A stretch of DNA of 64,000 nt from Deltaproteobacteria bacterium (lineage in GTDB: Bacteria > Acidobacteriota > Thermoanaerobaculia > Multivoradales > JAHZIX01). The stretch covers positions 1 to 64,000 of the forward strand of contig JAHZIX010000017.1 in the NCBI GenBank assembly GCA_022601195.1. Reading direction: 5' to 3'. Position 1 is the stretch's first letter. Each line of letters begins with the position of its first letter. The notes under the pieces were generated by a model, which was not told where the DNA came from, ran no database searches, and worked only from the letters and a program-made list of their open reading frames with translations. This document shows, piece after piece, positions 28,101 to 35,841 of the stretch. A program made the translations under genes and the position numbers.

Positions 28101-31051
28101 GCCCAAGCCTGGAGCTCGGCGCCGGAGAACTCGGCGGAACTCTCGCCGGAGCTCTCGATAGGGGATTCCAGATAAGCCACCAGGTGAGGGGCGGTCTCGG
28201 AAGAGGTCTCGCCTTGGACTTGGACAGCGACTCCGGTCACTTTCGGGTGGGCTGACAGAACTCCTTCCACTTCTCCGAGCTCGATACGAAAGCCTCGCAG
28301 CTGGATTTGCCGATCCTGTCGGCCCAGGAACTCCACCACGCCATCTGCTCTCCACCTTGCCCTGTCACCGGTGAGATAGAGACGGTCGCCGTGGCGTTCT
28401 CTTGGGGTGGTTGCAAAGGGATTGGGCACGAATCGGAGCGCGGTCTCCCTGGGATTTCGCCAATAGCACTGGGCGAGGCCGGCTCCTTCCAAGGCGAGCA
28501 AGCCGGAGGCTCCCGGCAGCACCGGGTAGAGCTGCTCATCGAGGATTCGGCTGCCTACTCCCGCCAGAGGACGACCCAAAGGGAGGGCGGAGAAGCCTGG
28601 GGGCTCCGGCTCTGGGCACTGGGGCTCTGGGCACTGGGGCTCTGGGCACTGGGGCTCTGGGCATTGGGGTCGGTGACACAGCGCGGTGACGGTCCCTTCC
28701 GTAGGACCGTAGGCGCAGAGAAGCTCTTGGTCTCGCCGCGCTCGCCGTTGCCACAAAGAGAAAACTTCGGGGAGCACTGCTTCGTTGCCGACCACCGTCA
28801 GTCGCAGACCCTCTGGCGGAGACTGAGAGCTTTCCTCCAGGGCTCGGACCCATCCGTGCCAGAAAGAAGCGGGAAGATTGGCCAAGGTGATCTGGCGCCG
28901 CTCCAGGAAGGCGCGGAAATGGCTCCAGGAAGAGCGCGCTTGTGGTGGGCAGAGCACTGCAGTGGCGCCGGCCCACCAGGTGGCAAAGAGTTCCTCCATG
29001 GCCACGTCGAAACTCCACGAGGCGAATTGCAACACTCGCTCCGTCGTCTCCAGACCATAACGATGGGCCACCACTGAAACGAGTTGATCGAGGCCGCCAT
29101 GGGGCACGACCACCCCCTTGGGAGCTCCCGTGGAGCCTGATGTGAAGAGGAGGTAGGCAGCACCGGACTGGGGTGGGCTGGTGACGTTGGCGGGAGCTGT
29201 GCCGGTGGGGTCCGTCAGGTCGGAGAGGGAAAATCTCTTTGGGTCGCCGTCTCCAGGTGATTCCGCCAACGCTCCGTCGTCGACCACCATGAGCTTCGCC
29301 CCTGACTCCCTCAGTAAATGATCACGGCGGCGCCGTGGCAGGGCCGGGTCCAAAGGGAATACGGTGCCGTGGCTCCACAGGATCCCCAGCCAGGCGGCTG
29401 CTCCCAAGGCCGAAGGGGTGACGGTCAGGGCGACGACTTGCCCCAGACGTAAGCCATGTTGCCTAAGGCGTCCGGCCGTGGCGAGGGCGATCTGCCAGAG
29501 CTCTCCATAGGTAACGATCCTCGACTCATCTTCCACCGCGGCGGCGTGGGGGGAATGGCGGCATCGTTCTGCGACCCTCTGCAGAAATCGGTCTCGAGAA
29601 TTCCGGATGGTGGCGGCTGGCCCCGCGCTCAGGGGCCATTCGTGGAGGATTTGATGACTTTCCAAGGGCGTTGCCAAGCCCAAGGAAGCCAGCTGTCGTC
29701 CCCGACTGCGGGGAAGGCAGCGGAGCGCCTTCAGCAGCCTACTCAGCAAGCGTTGAGCATCTCGACTCGACAGGGTGGAAGGCCGGTACTCCAGATAGAT
29801 CTCTAGGCATGCTTCCGGTAAGACGACCAAGGTGATCGGGTAATGAGTGTTCTCCTTCACTTCCAGCCCCTGGATCTTCCAGGGAGTTTCCGGGCCTCCG
29901 TTCAAGATTCCGGAGTCGCGAGGGTAGCTCTCGAAGGCCAGTAGAGACTGAAACATTTCTCCACCCGGTGGCAGAGCGCTCCATCGTCGAACTTGAGGCA
30001 GAGGAGAGTGCTCGAAGCGGCGGCGGCGGCCGGCCTCCCGGTGCAGTCGCCGCAGCCAGGGGCCGACCTTCTCCCCGGGGTTCAGGGTTACCGCTACCGG
30101 CACTGTATTGAGGAAGAGGCCGATCATCCTCTCCGCTCCTGGCAAGCTGGGAGGTCGGCCGCTGACCACGCTGCCGAAGAGGGCCTTGTTCGTGCCGTTG
30201 GTCCGAGCTAGAACCCAGGCCCAGGCTGCTTCGAGAATCGTGTTGAGAGTCGTGCCGCTGCGGCGGGCGAGGCCCTTCAAGGCTTCGCTCTCCTGTTTCG
30301 ATAGGACGTGCTCAAGCTCGCGATTGGGCGCTGCCGGTCCTCGAACCTCCAGGTTACTGAGGGTGGGGAGCGAGGTCCTTGCGGTGAATGGAGCCAGATA
30401 CTCTGTCCAAAAGGCCTCCTCTCCGCCGTCTTGCCCCTTCAACCAGGCCAGGTAGTCCCCAAAAGGGCGTCTTCGAGGTCGCGGAGTCGGGGTTGGGAAA
30501 ACCCCACAGGAACTACCCCCCGAAGCGGTTCTCTGAGCTGTCCCCGAGACGGTCTTCAGCGCGGCACAGGCCAAGACTTCCTCGAGCACTTGAAAAACCG
30601 ACCAACCGTCCAGAAGTAGATGATGGAAGGTCCACAGAAAGCGGTATCGGTAATCGTCGGTGCGCAGCAGGTGAAAGCGCAGTAGGGGCGGTTTGCTCGG
30701 GTCGAAACCCCGTTTTCGATCCGCCGCCATGAGTTTCTCGAAGCGGTCCTTCCGGTGCTCCGGGGAGATTTGGCGCCAATCTTCTTCCACCCAGGGCAGG
30801 GAAAGGTGCTTGTTCACCGGTTGCACCGGTCGTTTGAGGTCTCGCCACAGAAAACCGGCGCGCAGGGCCGGGGTGCTGTCGAGAACCGCTTGCCAGGCGC
30901 AGCGGAGAGATTCCGGGTCGATGGTTCCTTCCAGGGTGCAGGTGGCTTGCTCAACGTAGAGCCCCGTTCCAGGTTCTTGCAGGCTGTGGAACAACAGACC
31001 CTCCTGGAGGGGGGACAAGGGCCAGATGGTCTCCAGATTGGCGGGTTTCAT
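22160..31051 (-). CDS. Two-module NRPS, C-A-T-E-C-A-T-TE
   Basis: Terminal peptide synthetase, about 2963 residues. Domains: C1 (about 1-440, PLSPLQEGLLFHSL, HHLLLDGW), A1 (500-990), T1 (GGDSISSLQ near 1065), E1 (HHLAVD near 1262, TVGCFTTIYPV, FNFLG), C2 (HHHLLLDGW near 1735), A2 (2040-2560), T2 (GGNSLIALR near 2640) and TE (GWSFGG near 2780, His in PGTHHTLLQ). Both C domains look like DCL types, matching the epimerised donors before them. My reading of the A1 pocket is D-V-E-N-V-G-A-V-T-K and of A2 D-P-L-L-I-G-L-I-T-K; neither fits a substrate I can name. Odd features: a QCPEP repeat in A1 and GSTD instead of GSTG in core A3 of A2. ATG 31051 overlaps the previous stop (ATGA). Confidence 0.95.
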   Translation of the reverse strand: MKPANLETIWPLSPLQEGLLFHSLQEPGTGLYVEQATCTLEGTIDPESLRCAWQAVLDSTPALRAGFLWRDLKRPVQPVNKHLSLPWVEEDWRQISPEHRKDRFEKLMAADRKRGFDPSKPPLLRFHLLRTDDYRYRFLWTFHHLLLDGWSVFQVLEEVLACAALKTVSGTAQRTASGGSSCGVFPTPTPRPRRRPFGDYLAWLKGQDGGEEAFWTEYLAPFTARTSLPTLSNLEVRGPAAPNRELEHVLSKQESEALKGLARRSGTTLNTILEAAWAWVLARTNGTNKALFGSVVSGRPPSLPGAERMIGLFLNTVPVAVTLNPGEKVGPWLRRLHREAGRRRRFEHSPLPQVRRWSALPPGGEMFQSLLAFESYPRDSGILNGGPETPWKIQGLEVKENTHYPITLVVLPEACLEIYLEYRPSTLSSRDAQRLLSRLLKALRCLPRSRGRQLASLGLATPLESHQILHEWPLSAGPAATIRNSRDRFLQRVAERCRHSPHAAAVEDESRIVTYGELWQIALATAGRLRQHGLRLGQVVALTVTPSALGAAAWLGILWSHGTVFPLDPALPRRRRDHLLRESGAKLMVVDDGALAESPGDGDPKRFSLSDLTDPTGTAPANVTSPPQSGAAYLLFTSGSTGAPKGVVVPHGGLDQLVSVVAHRYGLETTERVLQFASWSFDVAMEELFATWWAGATAVLCPPQARSSWSHFRAFLERRQITLANLPASFWHGWVRALEESSQSPPEGLRLTVVGNEAVLPEVFSLWQRRARRDQELLCAYGPTEGTVTALCHRPQCPEPQCPEPQCPEPQCPEPEPPGFSALPLGRPLAGVGSRILDEQLYPVLPGASGLLALEGAGLAQCYWRNPRETALRFVPNPFATTPRERHGDRLYLTGDRARWRADGVVEFLGRQDRQIQLRGFRIELGEVEGVLSAHPKVTGVAVQVQGETSSETAPHLVAYLESPIESSGESSAEFSGAELQAWAAQRLPPYMVPAAFVILEHLPRLSSGKVDTAALVPPTGVPTASDQDRPQEPLTARESSLAAIWQQVLGVASVGPQDDFFALGGDSISSLQIADRARAMGLEIPPAVLLEKRSLARVAAAAKSLSAPPVGSLDTDQGPQADSGELPLTPLQHWYLEGSPSTPHHWNQAFFLETPGNLSPLYLERALHDLVKQHDALRLRFHRKTGGVWVQEVAEKAPPPIFAFLDFHALDEVDRLRRLQREAASAQTRLDLESGQLVAAFLATSPRGRRGRLFLAIHHLAVDAFSWGPLLTDLATAYEARAAGQAPIFPSASTPFSQWARRLESFALSASGDLWLQQETKRFLAPPPAADFPLDRSGKNLVGSVGQVEVELPPQTGRSLLALDGNRAQEVLLAALVLALGPSSSRKSGHNSSTNGLRVDVEGHGRLPPFKGIDLSRTVGCFTTIYPVTLDLSQGKDPTLAMAAVRRSLEATSPGALAFGVGQCFGNPELRDALKHLPPASVSFNFLGRMKPGGSQFRLAREDPGLTEGAENQRRHILDLNVYARGEALVGSWAFSHALHDVGTVEGWTRAWTHWVERLVSGLLRHRGPVDFPLAGLDRQSWDDLLARLPAGEEAPWEDLFPLTPLQQGLVFHSTLEPEAARYHSQMSCDISGPLEPQRFRAAWQHLVDRHGVLRTALLPRSGGEPLQAVFRHAEAAGTVLDWCRLPVSRSKKLWSDIVKEDSRRGLPLEKPPLLRWILARLGSGDFRLLISHHHLLLDGWSNSLLLAELLTTYSSLRRGEKPAPEDPRLASPASFRDYVGWLASQSSRSQWWRNTLGDFAAPTPLPLDRPRPADGGSEKHPAEIRRRLAAQSFERVRELGQRRGLTSSRLTQATWGLLLSRWADVEDVVFGITLAGRTARLPEMERRLGLFIHTLPLRLSIRRHQTLGHWLEELRRQQGTLLELPPISLVELHRFSRLAAGVPLFETLVVFENYPVTQALEGEVEELSFLNPASLDRTHLPLSLAVLPKRESNQGDERQGQGQEQEQGQGLELILGYEGSLFDTTTAHRLLDQFTRLLLALTSDDKSRLEALSPLSLAERHQLLVAWPQGPAAGADPSTLAQVLQRSVRKYHDRVALTAGATNLTYSELWAGSKALAEELRRRGAGPDLPIAIHLDRSPELILALVAVVRAGAAYLALDTTLPQLRLARLLKGTLQGISQPLLIARETAQPLVDEVASLGLKTLSRLDPTGPKADPTKQPLLPSTDPRNLAYILYTSGSTDLPKGVAISQGALVNHTHWWTRAFQVTREDVLLQRIPLSFDPSGLEIWGALAAGARLVLPPQGTENDPALMLRLLRDQGITLLLGSPSWLHLLTQAATEAPPGGTAGPVRSSAPPTSLRWVISGGEVLPQGLVEPLEQWSGARVANLYGPTEAAITATYQPNTDAHDNPRVAIGKPIQGLRALVLDRHGEPCPRGAVGELFLGGLGLARGYWRQPALTARCFLPDSTQDAPGQRLYRTGDLARWDTAGNLHILGRRDSQIKVRGVRVEPEEIEAALTRHPAVRQAAVLVGDDATYLQAHVVLHQPAPSRELRRFLLQQLPATMVPDRFLPREALPLTTTGKVDRRALLTLEGSSEAAKTSYKAPRSPFELQLVAIWERLLAVERIGIEDDFFELGGNSLIALRLITELRLRLAWELPLEEIFHRSTVADLAEMAEGLQDSGLQRPWPAIVPFEREGDATPMAWVHPGNGSAMGFADLANALKKTRPPGKNRPLVAFQAPGLLPGQDLPATVEDLAELYLEQLREYRPEGPWILAGWSFGGLVAYEMARRSALAGDPPEGLVIADMGPAQLVGSKEAPGPEDSSALSSALEMSHEESDHWRQLTNPQERLDWLSALAEKKQLAAPGAGRETVSRWASVAASLEAAAIAYRPGNYSEDLLLLRPRSDSENDLAPDLGWGRLVAGKIEIRLTPGTHHTLLQTPNVEVLAAWLEPWLESRRAERR
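25018..25055 (-). repeat. Hexanucleotide repeat coding a Gln/Gly/Glu linker
   Basis: Imperfect CTGCCC/CTGCTC units on the plus strand encode QGQGQEQEQGQGLE on the minus strand, in the late part of the C2 domain of the terminal NRPS. Probably a flexible surface insertion. Confidence 0.7.
28608..28667 (-). repeat. Four tandem 15-bp repeats inside an adenylation domain
   Basis: Four head-to-tail copies of a 15-base unit; the first three in plus-strand order are identical and the fourth has one change. On the coding (minus) strand they read in frame as repeated Gln-Cys-Pro-Glu-Pro. They lie in A1 between the YGPTE motif and the LPLGRPL segment. Confidence 0.9.
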
Positions 31052-34000
31052 TGCCCGTCCCCGTCTTGGCTCTCGTTTCCGGAGTCGAGTTGCTCCAGGA
31101 TTCGGCCTAGGTCTCCTTCGTCGATCTCCAGGTGGGGAAAATCCGCAGGGGATACACCACCGGCAGAAGGATCGAGGCAGTGGTTCACCAAGACCTGTAG
31201 CCGGTCCCGGAACTCCTCTCCCCAGGTATCGATCTGGGACCGCTGGTGGCGACCGCGAGAGTAGGTCCAAGCAGCGACCAGCTCCGGGCCTCGGCCAAAT
31301 ACGGTCACTTCGAGAACCTGGGGACGGAGTCCTTGCCCATCCCTCAAGGGCTCCACCGGCTCGTCGAGAATCTGCAGCCTCCGACAGCCTTCCAGGATTC
31401 CGTCCAACCGACCGAGATAATTGAACGATACTCCCTGCGGTAGCTCGGGGGGAGTCGAGGCAAAGCGGCGGAGGAGGCCGAAACCCACGGTGCCCTGAGG
31501 GCGTCGCCGCACTTGTCTCACCTGTTCTTTGACGGCGAGCATCCGCTCCCCAGCTCCGCGGCGATGGCGAAGATCCAGGTAGACCGGATACAGAGAGGTG
31601 AACCAGCCCACGGCACTGCTGAGATCGACAGCGTGTTGGCCGTCCCGGCCATGACTTTCCAGCATCACCGGCAGACTTCCCTGGTCGTCGCCGAGGGTTT
31701 CCACGAGGGCGGTGAGGAGTATCTCTTCCGGTCGGGTGCCGTAGGCGGCCGGAGCTTCCTCCAAGAGAGCGCTGGAGAGGTCCTCCCCAAGGGGCACGAA
31801 GAGGGTCGTGGCCTCACTTTCCGGTTCACTTTCTCCCTGCAGAGTTGCCGGGAACTGGGCATCGCGAGGCGGGCTCCATAGCTCGCTGAGGGAATCCAGA
31901 TCCGCATCCCGGGCGAGGCTGGCAAGCTGCCGAGCCCAAGCGGCAAAGCCTGCTCTGGTGGGTCCTTCAGAGATCTCCTCGTCCTTCTCCAGGCACCCAT
32001 AGATCTGGTCCAGTTGTTCCACTAGCAAGGCACAGGAAACCGTGTCCGCCACGGCGTGATGGGTCACCAGGAGCAATCGTTGAGGCTCCTCGGGGCCGAG
32101 CTCGAAGAGCCCCAGCCGTAAGTTCTGGCCCGCTTCCAAGTCGAGACCTCGGTTCACCTGAACACAGCCCTGGGCGAGAGCCTGGGGGATGTCTTCCGGC
32201 GCCAGGTGGGATAGGTCGAAGGTGTCCACGAGAGGGGTTGGCGGGTCATGAACGAGCTCCTGCCACCAGCTGCCCCCGGCTCGAGATAGGCGCAGACGAA
32301 GGGCTTCGTGGCGAGCGATGAGGTGTCTCACGGCGCGCTCTAATAGCTGCTGTTCCAGGCAGCTCTCGGCGGAGCACCACAAACCCAAATTCCAATGGCT
32401 CGGGTGGGGGCCGCAGCGTTCTGTGAACCAGGTTTGTAGAGGTGTCAGGGGCACGGGTCCGGGAGTTGCCGGAGTGAGTCCCGATCGGTTCTCGGCGGCG
32501 CTGACCTGAGCGGCCAGAGAGGAGACCGTCGGGTGGTTGAAGACATCCTCGACCTCCAGATGAATTCCCTCCTCGGCGGCGCGGCCTAGGGCCTGAATCG
32601 AAAGGATGGAATCGCCCCCGATCTCGAAGAAATTCTCCTCCACTCCGATGGACTCCCGTCCCAGGAGATCCGCCCAGATCGCGGCCAGACGCCGTTCGAT
32701 CTCCGAACTAGGGGACACCCGGGCCTCGACCTTCTCCCCTTGAGGTTTCGGCAGTGCATCGTGATCCACTTTGCCGTTGGCCTTGAGGGGAAAGGCCTCC
32801 AAGAACAGAAAATGAGAGGGGATGAAGGCCTTCGGCAATCGGTCGGCCAGAAATTGGCGCAGCTCGGCGGCGTTGGGGTAAGGATGTCGAGTGGTCAGGT
32901 AGGCCACTAGGCGAGGCTGTCCCGGGGCTTCCGCCAGGTCCGTGGGAGCTGTGATCTCAACCCCGGTGATCGCTGGGTGAGAGGCGAGAGCTGCCGCTAC
33001 CTCCGCGGGCTCGACCCGGAAGCCGCGAACCTTGATTTGGTGATCCAGGCGGTGCAGAAACTCCAACTCTCCCCCGGTGCGCCACCGCACTGCGTCACCG
33101 GTGCGGTAAAGGCGCCGGCCAGGTCGCCGGCTGAAAGGATTGGGCACGAAGCTGGCCGCGGTGGCGGCGGGCTGGTTTGAATAACCGCGGGCGAGGGCGT
33201 CGCCACCGATCCAAAGCTGGCCCGGGACTCCGACGGGCTGGGCCTCCAAGTGAGGACCGAGAACATAGGTGCTGGTATTGCCCAGGGGCTTGCCGATGGA
33301 AGCATGGTCTCCAACCTCCGACGGGTCTCGGAACCGGCGGCAGGTGGTGAAGGTGACGGCTTCTGTGGGGCCATAGCAGTGAACGAGGGTGACATCCCCT
33401 GTTGCCAGACCTTGGCGCAGAAGGGCCGGCTGCAGGGTCTCTCCGCCGGTGAGCACTCGGTCGACGGTGGTGAGAGTGCGGTCACCACTCGCAGCCACCA
33501 GATGGAAAAGGGCGGTGGTCAGCCAAAGAGTGGTGACCCCATGGCGGTGAACTTCCGCCTCCAATTGGGGCAGAGTGAGCTTTCTCTGTCGGGGAAAGAC
33601 TAGCTTGGCACCGTGGGTCAGGCAGCCCCAGATCTCGAATGTGGAAGCGTCGAAAGCGGCGGGGGCAAGCTGCAGCATCACTTCCCGGCTGGTCATGGAG
33701 AAGGGCATCCCCAAGAGCATGCGAACGATGGAATGGTGGGTCACCGCCACCCCTTTGGGTTCTCCCGTGGAGCCGGAGGTAAAGAGGACGTAGGCCAGGC
33801 TTTGGGGGTAGATCGGTGCCCTGGGGGATTTTCCGAGTGATCTTCCGGGTGCGGAGGGTGAGCTCGAGGACGAGTCGAGAGCAACTTCCTCGTCGTTCGT
33901 AGATTGGGCAAAAGGCAGAAGACGCAATCCTTCCGGAAACACGGCTGCGAGGGCGGCAGGAGGTTGATGGAGAATCTTTGAGCAGCCTTCTAGGTCCTCC

Positions 34001-35841
34001 ACGACCACCACTGCAGGGCTGCTGGGGAGCCGCTGACGCCAAGCCTCGGCCAGGAGTACCGCGAACCGTGCCGGTGGCTCCTGGGGATCGATCGGCAGGT
34101 AAGCACCCCCAGCTCGAAGCACGGCGAGCATGGCGACGACCAACTCTGGCCCCGGTTCCAGGGTGAGGGCTACCACCGTGTCCGCCGTTACTCCCGCCCG
34201 GGCCAATCGGTTCGCCAGTTTCTGGGCTTGCCGATCCAGGTCTCCATAGGTGAGGGAAAGAGTGTCCGATTGCAGGGCGATTTCCTGTGGTCGAGTCTCT
34301 ATCTGTCGCTTCACCAGGGCGGTGAGGGTGGCCTCCGAGGGGTAGGGGCGGTGGCTATCGTTCCACTCCCGGAGGAGCTGCTGGCGTTCCCCAACAGAGG
34401 CCATGGGAAGCTCGTCCAAGGGTCGTCGGGGATCCTCCAGAGCCCCTTCCAGTAGGCGAAGAAAGTGACCCGCCATGCGCTCTATGGTGCTGCGGTCGAA
34501 GATATCCGTGTTGTACTCCAGCCAGCCCTCCGGGGTGTCCCCGGTCTCCCAAAGACCCAACAGAAGATCGTCCCGGGCGGTCAGGGTGGGAGTCTGCTGG
34601 AATTGAGTTAGCTCGAGACCCCGCAGGCGTGGGGGAGAGATGTGAACGTTTTGCAGCACGAAGGTCGCCTGGGTCAGGGGGGCGCGAGCGAGGCTCCGCT
34701 CTCGCCAGAAGAGCTCCACCAAGTCCTGAAAAGGTAGCTCTTGGTGGGCGAAGGCCGACAGACAGACCTCCCGCACGCGCACCATCATCTCCTCGAAGGT
34801 GGGGCGACCTTGGAAATCGAGGCGCAACACGACCGTGTTGATGAAAAAGCCGATCAGGTCGTGGGTCTCCTCCGGCTCCCGGGTCACTGCCGGCGAGCCC
34901 ACCAACAGGGTCTGCTGGCCGGTGACTCGGTGGAGGAGGGTGCCGTAGATCGCTAGGAAAGTCATGAAAGCCGTTGCCCCCCGCCTCTGGCGGAAGGATT
35001 CCACTCGGCTCGCCAGGCGGGGAGGGAGGAAGAGAGGGTGACGCCGACCCTGATAGCTCTGCCGCGGAGGACGGGGGCGATCCGACGGGAGGTCGAGAAT
35101 CGTCGGGGCACCCTCCATCTGCTGCTTCCAGAAATCGAGCAGGGGCTTCCGGCGGGCTTCCGTGAGCTCTCCCCGTTGCCAGACAGCGTGGTCCTTGACC
35201 TGGATTGCCAGGGGCTCGAGGGGAGAGGGACGCCCTTCCAAGAGGGCGTTGTAGATGGCCGGCAGCTCGCGAAAAAATAGGTTGGTGGACCAGGCGTCGG
35301 TGACGATGTGGGGCAGAGTGACCTGAAGGAAATGGGTGTGCCCAGCGAGGCGGAAGAGGGTCAGGCGCAGTAAAGGCGCGCGGTGATAGTCAAAAGGGCA
35401 TCGGGCTTCCAGGGATGGCAAGCACTCCAAGAGCTTGTCCCGAGCTGCCTCTGGCAAGCCTCTAAGGTCGACCAACCGTAGGGCAACATCTTCGGGTTCG
35501 ACGACTTGCTGTACAGCTTGGCCCTCAACCCTGTAGAAGCGGCTGCGGAGAACTTCGTGGCGCCGGATCACCTCGTTGAGGCTCGCCTCCAGGAGAGCCG
35601 TTTGCAGGCGCCCCTCGAGATGGCCGGCGAAGGGAATGTTGTAGGCGGCAATGCCCGGTAGTAGCTCGTTGAGAAACCACAGACGCTGCTGTCCGAAACT
35701 CAGTGGATAGTGCTCCGCGGGTGCGGCTGGGGGGATCGAGCGAGGGCTTTGCATTTGGAGGCCGGCCTTGCCGAGGCGGAGCTCCAAAAGACGTCGCGCT
35801 TGGGGCGGCAGAGCGGCAATGCGGTCCTCGAGGCCACTCAT
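31048..35841 (-). CDS. NRPS module C-A-T-E, predicted D-Val-like
   Basis: Single elongation module, 1597 residues. An N-terminal segment (LPPQARRLLELRLGKAG) resembles the start of the adjacent monooxygenase. Then C (about 45-470), A (490-1000), T (GGDSILSIQ near 1060) and E (HHAVAD near 1250, VGWFTSLYPV, FNYLG). The C-domain active motif reads LPHIVTDAWS, so the first His of HHxxxD is Pro while the catalytic second His is kept. A-domain motifs: FDASTFEIWG, TTLWLTTALFHL, DRVLTGGE, HCYGPTEAVTF. My pocket reading, D-A-F-W-L-G-C-T-F-K, is close to known valine codes. With the E domain it should supply a D-branched aliphatic residue. The start overlaps the monooxygenase stop (ATGA). Confidence 0.95.
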   Translation of the reverse strand: MSGLEDRIAALPPQARRLLELRLGKAGLQMQSPRSIPPAAPAEHYPLSFGQQRLWFLNELLPGIAAYNIPFAGHLEGRLQTALLEASLNEVIRRHEVLRSRFYRVEGQAVQQVVEPEDVALRLVDLRGLPEAARDKLLECLPSLEARCPFDYHRAPLLRLTLFRLAGHTHFLQVTLPHIVTDAWSTNLFFRELPAIYNALLEGRPSPLEPLAIQVKDHAVWQRGELTEARRKPLLDFWKQQMEGAPTILDLPSDRPRPPRQSYQGRRHPLFLPPRLASRVESFRQRRGATAFMTFLAIYGTLLHRVTGQQTLLVGSPAVTREPEETHDLIGFFINTVVLRLDFQGRPTFEEMMVRVREVCLSAFAHQELPFQDLVELFWRERSLARAPLTQATFVLQNVHISPPRLRGLELTQFQQTPTLTARDDLLLGLWETGDTPEGWLEYNTDIFDRSTIERMAGHFLRLLEGALEDPRRPLDELPMASVGERQQLLREWNDSHRPYPSEATLTALVKRQIETRPQEIALQSDTLSLTYGDLDRQAQKLANRLARAGVTADTVVALTLEPGPELVVAMLAVLRAGGAYLPIDPQEPPARFAVLLAEAWRQRLPSSPAVVVVEDLEGCSKILHQPPAALAAVFPEGLRLLPFAQSTNDEEVALDSSSSSPSAPGRSLGKSPRAPIYPQSLAYVLFTSGSTGEPKGVAVTHHSIVRMLLGMPFSMTSREVMLQLAPAAFDASTFEIWGCLTHGAKLVFPRQRKLTLPQLEAEVHRHGVTTLWLTTALFHLVAASGDRTLTTVDRVLTGGETLQPALLRQGLATGDVTLVHCYGPTEAVTFTTCRRFRDPSEVGDHASIGKPLGNTSTYVLGPHLEAQPVGVPGQLWIGGDALARGYSNQPAATAASFVPNPFSRRPGRRLYRTGDAVRWRTGGELEFLHRLDHQIKVRGFRVEPAEVAAALASHPAITGVEITAPTDLAEAPGQPRLVAYLTTRHPYPNAAELRQFLADRLPKAFIPSHFLFLEAFPLKANGKVDHDALPKPQGEKVEARVSPSSEIERRLAAIWADLLGRESIGVEENFFEIGGDSILSIQALGRAAEEGIHLEVEDVFNHPTVSSLAAQVSAAENRSGLTPATPGPVPLTPLQTWFTERCGPHPSHWNLGLWCSAESCLEQQLLERAVRHLIARHEALRLRLSRAGGSWWQELVHDPPTPLVDTFDLSHLAPEDIPQALAQGCVQVNRGLDLEAGQNLRLGLFELGPEEPQRLLLVTHHAVADTVSCALLVEQLDQIYGCLEKDEEISEGPTRAGFAAWARQLASLARDADLDSLSELWSPPRDAQFPATLQGESEPESEATTLFVPLGEDLSSALLEEAPAAYGTRPEEILLTALVETLGDDQGSLPVMLESHGRDGQHAVDLSSAVGWFTSLYPVYLDLRHRRGAGERMLAVKEQVRQVRRRPQGTVGFGLLRRFASTPPELPQGVSFNYLGRLDGILEGCRRLQILDEPVEPLRDGQGLRPQVLEVTVFGRGPELVAAWTYSRGRHQRSQIDTWGEEFRDRLQVLVNHCLDPSAGGVSPADFPHLEIDEGDLGRILEQLDSGNESQDGDGQ

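Noticed and set aside
28608..28667. CRISPR-like array
   Set aside because: Direct head-to-tail 15-bp units without spacers, in frame within an adenylation domain; no other CRISPR repeats or cas genes seen.
31052..31270. N-terminal extension of the terminal NRPS frame to 31270
   Set aside because: It overlaps the end of the upstream NRPS, is Arg/Pro-rich and unlike a C domain; the ATGA-coupled ATG at 31051 gives the normal MKPANLETIWPLSPLQ start.
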